A stretch of DNA of 7,604 bases, taken from contig JAHFGU010000071.1 in the NCBI GenBank assembly GCA_023247285.1, forward strand, positions 1-7,604, read 5' to 3'. The position numbers and the translations under genes are program-made. Within the stretch, counting starts at the first letter, position 1; every line of letters begins with the position of its first letter. The notes beneath the pieces are model-generated. The model was not told the origin of the DNA, ran no database searches, and saw only the letters and a program-made list of their open reading frames with translations. Positions 1-6,121 of the stretch are shown piece after piece. Source of the DNA: Candidatus Omnitrophota bacterium. GTDB lineage: Bacteria > Omnitrophota > Koll11 > Aquiviventales > Aquiviventaceae.

Positions 1-29
1 GTGGCTCCCCGGAAAGGACTCGAGCCTGG

Positions 30-717
<688 letters not shown>

Positions 718-731
<14 letters not shown>

Positions 732-1581
732 CGGTCCCTAAGTAGGCTTCGATCACCTGCGGGTCGCGCTGGATAACCTGCGGCGGCCCCTCGGCGATCT
801 TCTTGCCGTAATCCAGCACGGCCACGCGGTCGGAGATGGGCATGACGACGCGCATGTCGTGCTCGATGAGGATGATGGTCAGGCCCTTGCCCTTGAGCTG
901 CCCGATGAGCTCGAGGAGCTGCTGCTTTTCGACCGGGTTGAGGCCGGCGGCCGGCTCATCGAGGAGCAGAAGCGAGGGCTCGCTGGCCAGCGCGCGCGCG
1001 ATCTCGAGCCGGCGCTGGAGGCCGAAGGGCAGCGCCCCGGCGGTCTCGTCGCGGCGGCCGGCGAGGCCCACGAACTGGAGGAGCTCGAGGGCCCGCTCGC
1101 GCGCCCAGCGCTCCTCGCGCCTGGCTGCGGCGGTGAGCAGGATAGCGCCCCAGAAGCCGGCCTGCGTGCGCAGGTGGGTGCCGACGATGGCGTTCTCGAG
1201 GACGCTCATGCGCGGGAAGAGGCGGATGTTCTGGAAGGTGCGCGCCACCCCGCACTGGGTGACCTGGTGTGGGGCCAGGCCCACGAGCGATCCCTCGACG
1301 CGGTCCCAGCCTTTGGCTGGGGACCTTGCTCGGGATCGTCCCGAGCGAGGCGAAGCCGAGTCGAGGGACGACTCCTGCTTATCCCGGCCGAAGCGGATGG
1401 CGCCGTGGGTCGGGCGCAGCAGCCCGGTGACGCAGTTGAACAGCGTAGTCTTCCCCGCTCCGTTGGGGCCGATGAGGCCGAGGGTTTCGCCCTGGCTGAC
1501 GGCGAGCGAGACCTGGTCGAGGGCGACCAAGCCGCCGAAGCGCTTGGTAAGCTCGCGGACCTCAAGCAGGGGTGGGGGCAT
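718..1581 (-). CDS. livG: Branched-chain amino acid ABC transporter ATP-binding protein LivG with an in-frame insertion
   Basis: Second cytoplasmic ATPase of the Liv importer, 287 residues, about 30 longer than a usual LivG. Motifs: Walker A GPNGAGKTT (38-46), Q-loop TFQNIRLF (115-122, Gln117), a LivG-type signature LPFGLQRRLEIARAL (184-198), Walker B LLLLDEPAAGLNP (204-216), switch histidine in IEHDM (His241). The extra length is a Ser/Arg-rich, low-complexity stretch at about residues 67-98, between Walker A and the Q-loop; its DNA is a palindromic element (separate entry). Reading frame and all catalytic motifs survive on both sides, so the gene is probably functional. The ATG is 2 bases after the stop of the exported-protein gene and lacks a clear Shine-Dalgarno sequence, which suggests translation by coupling. 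The 3' end overlaps livF by 14 bases. Confidence 0.95.
1291..1369. repeat. Palindromic multi-hairpin element inside livG
   Basis: This stretch is a nest of inverted repeats. Outer arms tccctcgac (1291-1299) and gtcgaggga (1360-1368) pair perfectly over 9 bp. They enclose a 10-bp stem with one bulge (1302-1311 with 1315-1325, loop ttt), a perfect 8-bp hairpin (1328-1335 with 1339-1346, loop tcg) and a small ggc-gaa-gcc hairpin (1349-1357). An alternative long imperfect hairpin joins 1338-1351 to 1355-1369. It coincides with the extra residues of LivG, so it looks like an element inserted in frame, comparable in concept to the palindromic elements found inside Rickettsia genes. The exact ends are uncertain (roughly 1290-1380). 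No confident target duplication was seen; atccc occurs at 1290 and 1381, but a 91-base period would not preserve the frame. Confidence 0.8.
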
Positions 1582-1583
1582 GC

Positions 1584-2435
1584 CTATTTTTTAGAACGCG
1601 GAGCGGCGGAAATTTTCTCCTTTGTCTCATTCTTCTGATTCTCTTCAACCCGCTGGATCGTTCTGATCGTGTACTGGGAAACCCGCTCGCCAATACTCAT
1701 TTCCCGCACCGAGCTGAGGCGCTCGCTGTAGACAAACTCCCGGCCGCTCCAGGTGTAGACATTCCAGCGCCGATCGCCGGAGGCGAAGTCCCAGTTGGGA
1801 TCGGTCCAATTCTCGACGCCAATCCAGATGCTCGGAACGGGTGACTTGGCGTCGTAGCGGAATTCGGCGTCTGCGGCGCTGCCATTTTTGAAGAGCAGCT
1901 CGGGCTGGCCGCCGACAAACCGGTAGACGAACATATCCATGAAATGACTGCCGCTGGCGCCGTGCAGAACCAGCAGCGGCTCCCGCTGGTTCACCCAGGC
2001 ATGCTGGATCCGCTCAACATGTTCCCGCATGGGCAGCTCGGCCATGAGCGCCATGACGCCCTGCTGATGGGCGAAGACCAGCGCGTAGGCCTGCGGGATG
2101 TCGTCCTTCGTGCGAGCATCGACGCCGACGACCACCGCGTCCTCCAGCCCTGAACCCAGATCCGCACGCTGGATCTCGATAATCTCCTGCTTGGCTAGAT
2201 GCGGGGGGACAATCAGGCGCGTGTCGGGGTCCAGCTCCACGGTCAGCGCCGGCGAGGAGTGCACGATCTCCGCGCTGGTCTCCAGAGCGCACATGCCCAT
2301 GTACCAGGCACGCAGCACACCAGCCGCCTGCGTCTGGGTGAGCCGCTCACGCTCCTGGCCGACGACCGGGCAAGCGATGGCCACGATCAACGCACCGGCC
2401 GCGCCGGCAGGCAAGCGCCGTGCTGCGCGCGTCAT
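1584..2435 (-). CDS. Exported protein of unknown function, probably beta-rich
   Basis: I do not recognise a family with confidence. The 283-residue product starts with a basic stretch (MTRAARRL), then a hydrophobic segment (about 9-25) ending near PVVGQE, consistent with a Sec signal peptide; Cys22 in the context VAIAC could instead make it a lipoprotein. The mature part contains GLEDAVVVG, PELLFKNG and a W-x-x-YTWSGREFVY segment near the C-terminus, reminiscent of exported beta-propeller or repeat proteins. The tail is charged and lysine-rich. I chose the ATG at 2435 because it overlaps the upstream nucleotidyltransferase stop as ATGA and directly precedes the signal peptide; the same frame stays open to 2603, but the extra 56 residues would overlap the neighbour and hide the signal. 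The stop (TAG) is 2 bases before livG. Its place between an XRE/nucleotidyltransferase pair and livG does not reveal its role. Confidence 0.75.
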   Translation of the reverse strand: MTRAARRLPAGAAGALIVAIACPVVGQERERLTQTQAAGVLRAWYMGMCALETSAEIVHSSPALTVELDPDTRLIVPPHLAKQEIIEIQRADLGSGLEDAVVVGVDARTKDDIPQAYALVFAHQQGVMALMAELPMREHVERIQHAWVNQREPLLVLHGASGSHFMDMFVYRFVGGQPELLFKNGSAADAEFRYDAKSPVPSIWIGVENWTDPNWDFASGDRRWNVYTWSGREFVYSERLSSVREMSIGERVSQYTIRTIQRVEENQKNETKEKISAAPRSKK

Positions 2436-3046
2436 GCGTGAAGGTGGATGCCGGCGTGGCGATGGAAAAGACGGAGGGCGGCCTCGTAGTCGAACCGGCG
2501 GCCCCAGATCGTCCGTCCATAGAGCCGCAAAAAATGCTCGACCTGCGTCCGGAATTGGAACACGGCGGACGAGCGCGGGCTGGCCCGAAGCGCTTTCGCC
2601 CACAGCCGCAGCACCCGGAGGAGTGGAAGGCGCTTGCGCTTCAGCACGGTGACAAGATCGTGCACGTCCAGGTCAAAGTACCGGCCGAGTTTGCCGATCG
2701 ACCAGTAAGCCGGATCGAGCAGCCGCACGCGCAGCTTGCCGAATCGCCGATACGCGAGCGTGTGGCGGCGCCAATCCAGGAATGAAATGCTGCTCCACCG
2801 ATCGATGTCTTCGGCATAGTTGCCCTGGATGCCGGTCTGCCGGCTGGCGCGGTCCACGGCGGCCTGGAACAGGTTCCAGATGGCTGGATGCCGGCTGGTC
2901 AGGGTGATGCCGAAGTCGATATCGCGGCTTGGCCTGATGTGGCCCCAGAGCGATCCGGCTGCGGCGCCCGTGATGACGACCGTCGCGGGCTTGCCGAATT
3001 CCTCGGCAAGGAGTCGGAAGAAGCGATCAATCGCGCGGGGATCCAT
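2432..3046 (-). CDS. Putative nucleotidyltransferase-fold protein, possible toxin partner of the XRE protein
   Basis: 204 residues. Near the N-terminus the sequence GS (31-32), nine residues, then D-I-D-F (42-45) fits the hG[GS]-x(9-13)-Dh[DE]h motif of the DNA polymerase beta-like nucleotidyltransferase superfamily, preceded by a helix and a hydrophobic strand (TVVITGAAAG, 22-31). The middle (LLDPAYWSIGKLGRYFDLDV) resembles the region after the catalytic strands in DUF6036/AbiEii-like proteins. The C-terminal third is basic and probably helical. Start chosen at ATG 3046, which overlaps the XRE stop by 20 bases; a longer frame reaches 3346 but runs inside the XRE gene and adds a low-complexity Arg/Ser-rich leader. 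The pairing with an upstream XRE regulator resembles nucleotidyltransferase toxin-antitoxin or abortive-infection modules. The fold is supported by motif; the toxin role and substrate are inference. Confidence 0.8.
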   Translation of the reverse strand: MDPRAIDRFFRLLAEEFGKPATVVITGAAAGSLWGHIRPSRDIDFGITLTSRHPAIWNLFQAAVDRASRQTGIQGNYAEDIDRWSSISFLDWRRHTLAYRRFGKLRVRLLDPAYWSIGKLGRYFDLDVHDLVTVLKRKRLPLLRVLRLWAKALRASPRSSAVFQFRTQVEHFLRLYGRTIWGRRFDYEAALRLFHRHAGIHLHA

Positions 3047-3533
3047 GGACGCGCTGCCGCTCCGCGACCCGGTCCGCCAGCACCTGGATGGCTTCCGGGC
3101 TGTAACGGCTGTTGAGGGCCAGCCAGGCTTCGAATGTCGCGCGGCGGCTGGTGCGTGGCCGGCCTCGGCGGTGTTGGATCGCAGCGGTCCGGTGCTTGAG
3201 GATCGTGCGGAGCGCCGCCACGACTTGCCGCTCGCCTGGATCCACGACGGGCCGTCCCCGCCCCACCGCATCCGCAAAGCGCTCAATGGTCGCCCGCGAG
3301 AGCGAGGGCGGGCTCCCGGAAGCCGAGAACGGCGCCACGCCATCAACCAGCGTCCCGGGCTGCACCCCCAGGGCGTTGGCCAGCACGCGCACCGTGCGCA
3401 GCGTCACTTCCCGTTTGCCGCGTTCGATGGCGGACAGATTCGGCCGCGCGAGACGGGCCCGCTGCGCGAGGGCGGCTTGCGTCAAGCCCCGGTGCCGGCG
3501 CCAGAGCACGAGAGTTTGGTGAAATGGGAGCAT
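3027..3533 (-). CDS. XRE-family helix-turn-helix regulator, possible antitoxin
   Basis: 168 residues. Residues 8-63 form a lambda-repressor/XRE helix-turn-helix: LTQAALAQRARLARPNLSAIE followed by RGKREVTLRTVRVLANALG. The remainder has no recognised fold; it includes a basic stretch (HRRGRPRTSRR, about 121-131) and two probable C-terminal helices that could bind the partner. The ATG is at 3533; no Shine-Dalgarno is visible, and the promoter-like sequence lies so close that the transcript may be leaderless. An 8-bp inverted repeat within that promoter is a plausible site for autorepression. The 3' end overlaps the nucleotidyltransferase gene by 20 bases, arguing for a co-produced pair. The DNA-binding role is confident; acting as an antitoxin is inference from gene order and overlap. 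Confidence 0.9.
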   Translation of the reverse strand: MLPFHQTLVLWRRHRGLTQAALAQRARLARPNLSAIERGKREVTLRTVRVLANALGVQPGTLVDGVAPFSASGSPPSLSRATIERFADAVGRGRPVVDPGERQVVAALRTILKHRTAAIQHRRGRPRTSRRATFEAWLALNSRYSPEAIQVLADRVAERQRVHGSPRD

Positions 3534-3538
3534 GGTTA

Positions 3539-3567
3539 AAATGTATCATATTTCATACATTTGTCAA
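3539..3567 (-). promoter_or_regulatory. Promoter and operator of the XRE-nucleotidyltransferase module
   Basis: On the minus strand a perfect -35 hexamer TTGACA (3562-3567) is followed by 16 bases and a -10-like TACATT (3540-3545). An 8-bp inverted repeat, aaatgtat (3539-3546) and atacattt (3555-3562), separated by 8 bases, covers the spacer and -10, as expected for a repressor operator. Only 6 bases separate the -10 from the XRE ATG, so transcription probably begins at or near the start codon. The -35 overlaps the livM stop codon. The AT-richness stands out sharply from the GC-rich surroundings. Confidence 0.7.
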
Positions 3568-4520
3568 TTCTCACGCCGGCGCTCTGAGGCGCCGAAGAGG
3601 CCTTGCGGGCGGGCGCGCATGATGAGGATCATCGCCAGGCCGAAGAGCAGCATGCGGTAGTGCTCGAAACCGCGCAGCAGCTCGGGCAGCGTGCCCAGGG
3701 CGAGCGCGCCGATGATCGCCCCCCGGATGCTGCCCAGGCCGCCGAGGACCACCATCGCCAGCACCATGACGGAAAGGATGAAGTCGAAGCTATCCGGGGT
3801 GATGGTGCCCTGCTTGGCGGCGAAGATGGCGCCTGCGACACCCGCGATGGCGCCGCCGCAGCCTTGGGCGAGCAGCTTGAAGCGCAGCACCGGGACGCCG
3901 GCGCACGAAGCGGCCAGCTCATCTTCGCGGATGGCGACCCAGGCGCGGCCGATGCGCGAGCGGGAGAGCCGCACGCACACGCCGGCTGCCAGGATGACCG
4001 CGGCGCACGCCAGATAATAGTACGGGGCTGAGGCGACGCTGAAGTCGAGCGAGCCCTGGCCCGGGATCCACAGCGTCGGGTGCGCGATGCCAAGCAAGCC
4101 ATTGGGGCCGCCGGTCACATGCTCGAGGTTCGTGCAGACGATGCGGACGATCTCGCCGAAGCCGAGGGTGACGATCGCGAGGTAATCCCCGCGCACGCGC
4201 AGCGCAGGCAGGCCGATGCAGACGCCGAAGAGGCCGGCCACCACCGCCGCCGGGATGCAGGCGGGCCAGAACGGCCAGCCGGCGCGCAGGTTGAGCAGGC
4301 CGTAGGTGTAGGCGCCGATCGCGAAGAAGGCGGCGTAGCCCAGGTGCAGGACGCCGGTGAGGCCGACGATGAGGTTCAGGCCGAGAGCGAGGAGCGCGTA
4401 GATGAGCGCTGTGGTGAGGACGTCGAGATGATAGGGATTGGGATGGACCAGCGGGAGCGCGGCCATCGCCAACGCGCCCACTGACCAGCCCGCGTACGAG
4501 GGCTGGGTGGCGCGGTTCAT
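3564..4520 (-). CDS. livM: Branched-chain amino acid ABC transporter permease LivM
   Basis: Integral inner-membrane permease that forms the translocation path with LivH. 318 residues, typical of the shorter LivM proteins without the long N-terminal extension of the E. coli one. Several hydrophobic segments are visible; family-conserved stretches are LGLNLIVGLTGVLHLGYAAF (46-65), LRVRGDYLAIVTLGFGEIVRI (107-127), the ATPase-coupling loop around SRIGRAWVAIREDELAASCAG (188-208) and GGLGSIRGAIIGA (260-272). The ATG at 4520 overlaps the livH stop in an ATGA arrangement; the frame is open far upstream but that part is a shadow of livH. The stop codon (3564-3566) lies within the -35 box of the next module, so livG and livF, usually directly downstream, are displaced by about 2 kb. 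Confidence 0.96.
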   Translation of the reverse strand: MNRATQPSYAGWSVGALAMAALPLVHPNPYHLDVLTTALIYALLALGLNLIVGLTGVLHLGYAAFFAIGAYTYGLLNLRAGWPFWPACIPAAVVAGLFGVCIGLPALRVRGDYLAIVTLGFGEIVRIVCTNLEHVTGGPNGLLGIAHPTLWIPGQGSLDFSVASAPYYYLACAAVILAAGVCVRLSRSRIGRAWVAIREDELAASCAGVPVLRFKLLAQGCGGAIAGVAGAIFAAKQGTITPDSFDFILSVMVLAMVVLGGLGSIRGAIIGALALGTLPELLRGFEHYRMLLFGLAMILIMRARPQGLFGASERRREN

Positions 4521-5419
4521 GCGCGATCCGCGACGCGCTCGCCCAGCAGCCCGGTGGGCTTGCACAGCAGGAGCAGCACGAGGATCACGAAGGCGAAGAC
4601 ATTCTTCCACTGCGACGAGAGGTAGCCAGCGCCCAGCCCCTCGAGCAGCCCGAGCACAATCCCTCCCACCATGGCCCCGGGGATGTTCCCGATACCGCCC
4701 AGCACCGCGGCGGTGAAGGCCTTCAGGCCGGTGAGGTAGCCGTCGTGGAAGTTGATGGTGCCGTAGTAGCCGCCGTAGAGCATGCCGCCCACCGCGGCGA
4801 GCGCTGAGCCGAGCGCGAAAGTGAGCGCAATCACGCGGTTGACCGGGATGCCGAGCAGCGCGCAGGCGGAGAGGTCCTGCGACGTGGCCCGCATGGCGAC
4901 CCCCAGGCGCGTGCGCATCACGAGCCACTGGAGCCCGAGCATCAGGAGTGATGCCGTGCCCCACACCAGCACCTGGGTCAGCGTCACCGTGACACCGCCC
5001 CAGTGCCAGCGGACGGCCGGCCACAAGCCGGGAAACTGCCGGTCGGTGGCCCCATAGAGGAGCATGACCACGTTCTGGAGGACGAACGACATGCCGATGG
5101 CGGTGATGAGCGCGTTGAGGCGCGGGGCCTGGCGGATGGGCCGGTACGCGGTGCGCTCGATGGCCCAGCCCAGAGCGCCGCAGAAGGCCATGGCGCCCAG
5201 GCCGCAGACGGTCACGGCAAGCCACCACGGGGCGCCGGTCAGCGCGAGCGCGACGGTGAGCGCGGCGTACGCGCCCACCATGAAAATCTCGCCGTGGGCG
5301 AAGTTGATGAGCTGGACGACGCCGTAGACCATCGTGTAGCCCAGCGCGATGAGCGCGTAGATCGCGCCGAGGGTGAGCCCGTTGGCCAGCTGCTGGAGGA
5401 AGACCTCACCCGGCTGCAT
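4517..5419 (-). CDS. livH: Branched-chain amino acid ABC transporter permease LivH
   Basis: Integral inner-membrane permease partnering LivM. 300 residues from the ATG at 5419. Family hallmarks: NGLTLGAIYALIALGYTMVY (13-32), INFAHGEIFMVGAY (38-51), the cytoplasmic coupling loop RLGVAMRATSQDLSACALLG (171-190), and GLKAFTAAVLGGIGNIPGAM (231-250). I chose the ATG because LivH proteins usually begin a few residues before FLQQ..NG; a TTG at 5431 would add four residues and cannot be excluded. The start lies 33 bases past the doc toxin stop and I see no promoter in that gap, so the gene probably depends on read-through from the toxin-antitoxin transcript or from livK further upstream. Ends in an ATGA overlap with livM. 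Confidence 0.95.
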   Translation of the reverse strand: MQPGEVFLQQLANGLTLGAIYALIALGYTMVYGVVQLINFAHGEIFMVGAYAALTVALALTGAPWWLAVTVCGLGAMAFCGALGWAIERTAYRPIRQAPRLNALITAIGMSFVLQNVVMLLYGATDRQFPGLWPAVRWHWGGVTVTLTQVLVWGTASLLMLGLQWLVMRTRLGVAMRATSQDLSACALLGIPVNRVIALTFALGSALAAVGGMLYGGYYGTINFHDGYLTGLKAFTAAVLGGIGNIPGAMVGGIVLGLLEGLGAGYLSSQWKNVFAFVILVLLLLCKPTGLLGERVADRA

Positions 5420-5452
5420 CAACGCTGCCAATCAGTCATCAGCCCTTGATGC

Positions 5453-5845
5453 TCAACGCTTGCGATAGGGGCGGCTGTGCTGCTTCGACCAGTCAGCGAT
5501 CGCTTGTTCGGTCAGCTGGCCCTTGGCGATGTCCAAGACAAAAGCAAATTTGGCATCGGGCGAGGCATGGATGTCGACGCCGTTGAGCCTGAGCAACAAG
5601 CGCATGGCTTCGAAACCGACCCGCTTGTTCCCGTCGACGAACGGATGGTTGGAGATGATGGAATGCCCGAGCGCTGCGGCCTTGCTGAACAGGTCAGGAT
5701 AGAGGTCCTGCCCCCCAAACGACGCCTGGGGGCGGTAGACCGCAGACTCTAACAACCCCTCATCACGCAGCCCAACGGTCCCGCCGCTCTGCTGGATGAT
5801 CTGCTGGTAGAGATAACGGACTTGCTTGGGATAAAGATATTTCAC
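5453..5845 (-). CDS. doc: Doc/Fic-family toxin (death-on-curing type)
   Basis: 130 residues, close to the 126 of phage P1 Doc. The catalytic signature HPFVDGNKR (67-75) carries the His, the acidic residue and the Asn-Lys-Arg of the Doc branch of the Fic superfamily. P1 Doc phosphorylates elongation factor Tu and so stops translation; the motif here is intact, so an active toxin is expected, though target and reaction are inferred from family. The upstream segment GLRDEGLLESAVYRPQASFG (25-44) is also typical. The start is GTG at 5845, which overlaps the antitoxin stop as GTGA, giving tight coupling with the antitoxin made first. The stop is 33 bases before livH. Placement inside a transporter operon suggests acquisition of the module at this site. 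Confidence 0.93.
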   Translation of the reverse strand: MKYLYPKQVRYLYQQIIQQSGGTVGLRDEGLLESAVYRPQASFGGQDLYPDLFSKAAALGHSIISNHPFVDGNKRVGFEAMRLLLRLNGVDIHASPDAKFAFVLDIAKGQLTEQAIADWSKQHSRPYRKR

Positions 5846-6060
5846 GCCTTCGCCAACCGCTTCAGGAGCTCATGGTCTTGGTTGAGGAGCGCGTCGACCT
5901 CCCGACGGAAATCGGCGGACATCACATCCTCTTTGGCTTGCAGCAGGATGAGCTCGATGCCCTTTCGCACCAGAGAAGATTTCGGGATGCGCGTGGCCCG
6001 CGAAACCTGTTCCAGCAGTCTCAACTGCCGGTCTTGCAGCTTTAAGCTGATGGCCTTCAT
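5842..6060 (-). CDS. Ribbon-helix-helix antitoxin of the Doc toxin
   Basis: 72 residues. The N-terminus (MKAISLKLQDRQLRLLEQVS, then RIPKSSLVRKGIELIL) has the strand-helix-helix pattern of CopG/Arc-type ribbon-helix-helix DNA-binding proteins, with the alternating strand residues at 2-8. The C-terminal half (about 41-72, DVMSADFRREVDALLNQDHE) is charged and probably helical; it presumably binds and neutralises the toxin. The gene precedes doc and overlaps it by 4 bases, standard for type II systems. Classical Doc is paired with Phd, whose fold differs, so this is an alternative antitoxin class. A good Shine-Dalgarno and a promoter with repeated elements precede it, consistent with autoregulation. 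Antitoxin function is inferred from position and size. Confidence 0.88.
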   Translation of the reverse strand: MKAISLKLQDRQLRLLEQVSRATRIPKSSLVRKGIELILLQAKEDVMSADFRREVDALLNQDHELLKRLAKA

Positions 6061-6070
6061 AAGCGGTCCA

Positions 6071-6077
6071 CCCCCTT
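6071..6077 (-). promoter_or_regulatory. Ribosome binding site of the antitoxin gene
   Basis: The minus strand reads AAGGGGG, 10 bases ahead of the ATG at 6060. It is one of the clearest Shine-Dalgarno-like sites in the window and supports both the start and strong antitoxin translation relative to the coupled toxin. Confidence 0.6.
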
Positions 6078-6083
6078 GTAAAT

Positions 6084-6112
6084 AATATACTAGGTTATAC
6101 TGGTATGTTCAA
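6084..6112 (-). promoter_or_regulatory. Promoter and probable operator of the toxin-antitoxin pair
   Basis: On the minus strand TTGAAC (-35, 6107-6112) is separated by exactly 17 bases from TATATT (-10, 6084-6089). Two direct copies of AGTATA (6086-6091 and 6096-6101), 10 bp apart or one helical turn, cover the -10 and spacer. That spacing suits cooperative binding of a ribbon-helix-helix repressor. The site begins about 10 bases after the livK stop. Promoter and operator are inferred from pattern only. Confidence 0.65.
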
Positions 6113-6121
6113 GTATTACCG

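Noticed and set aside
3..26. Possible terminator hairpin after livF (ggctc at 3-7 with gagcc at 22-26)
   Set aside because: The stem is only 5 bp with a long loop, and no T-tract can be seen at the window edge.
1291..1368. A 78-base cloverleaf-like fold (outer stem with three hairpins) suggesting a tRNA
   Set aside because: No T-arm GTTC, no 7-base anticodon loop and the hairpin loops are only 3 bases; it lies inside an intact LivG frame. A palindromic repeat explains it better.
1290..1385. atccc at 1290 and 1381 as a target-site duplication of the livG element
   Set aside because: The 91-base period is not a multiple of three, so removing it would break the frame; a 5-base match is also likely by chance.
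836..1638. Long plus-strand open frames opposite livG
   Set aside because: They are shadows of the high-GC livG codons, with Arg/Ser/Ala-rich or Glu/Ala-rich low-complexity translations and no recognisable domain.
2436..2603. N-terminal extension of the exported protein (56 more residues)
   Set aside because: It would lie entirely inside the nucleotidyltransferase gene, is Pro/Arg-rich, and would bury the signal peptide; the ATG at 2435 has an ATGA overlap.
3047..3346. N-terminal extension of the nucleotidyltransferase
   Set aside because: It overlaps the XRE gene in another frame with low-complexity Arg/Ser sequence; the conserved fold begins soon after the ATG at 3046.
4521..5228. Long N-terminal extension of the livM frame
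   Set aside because: It is a His/Arg/Ala-rich shadow of livH; LivM homology starts after the ATG at 4520.
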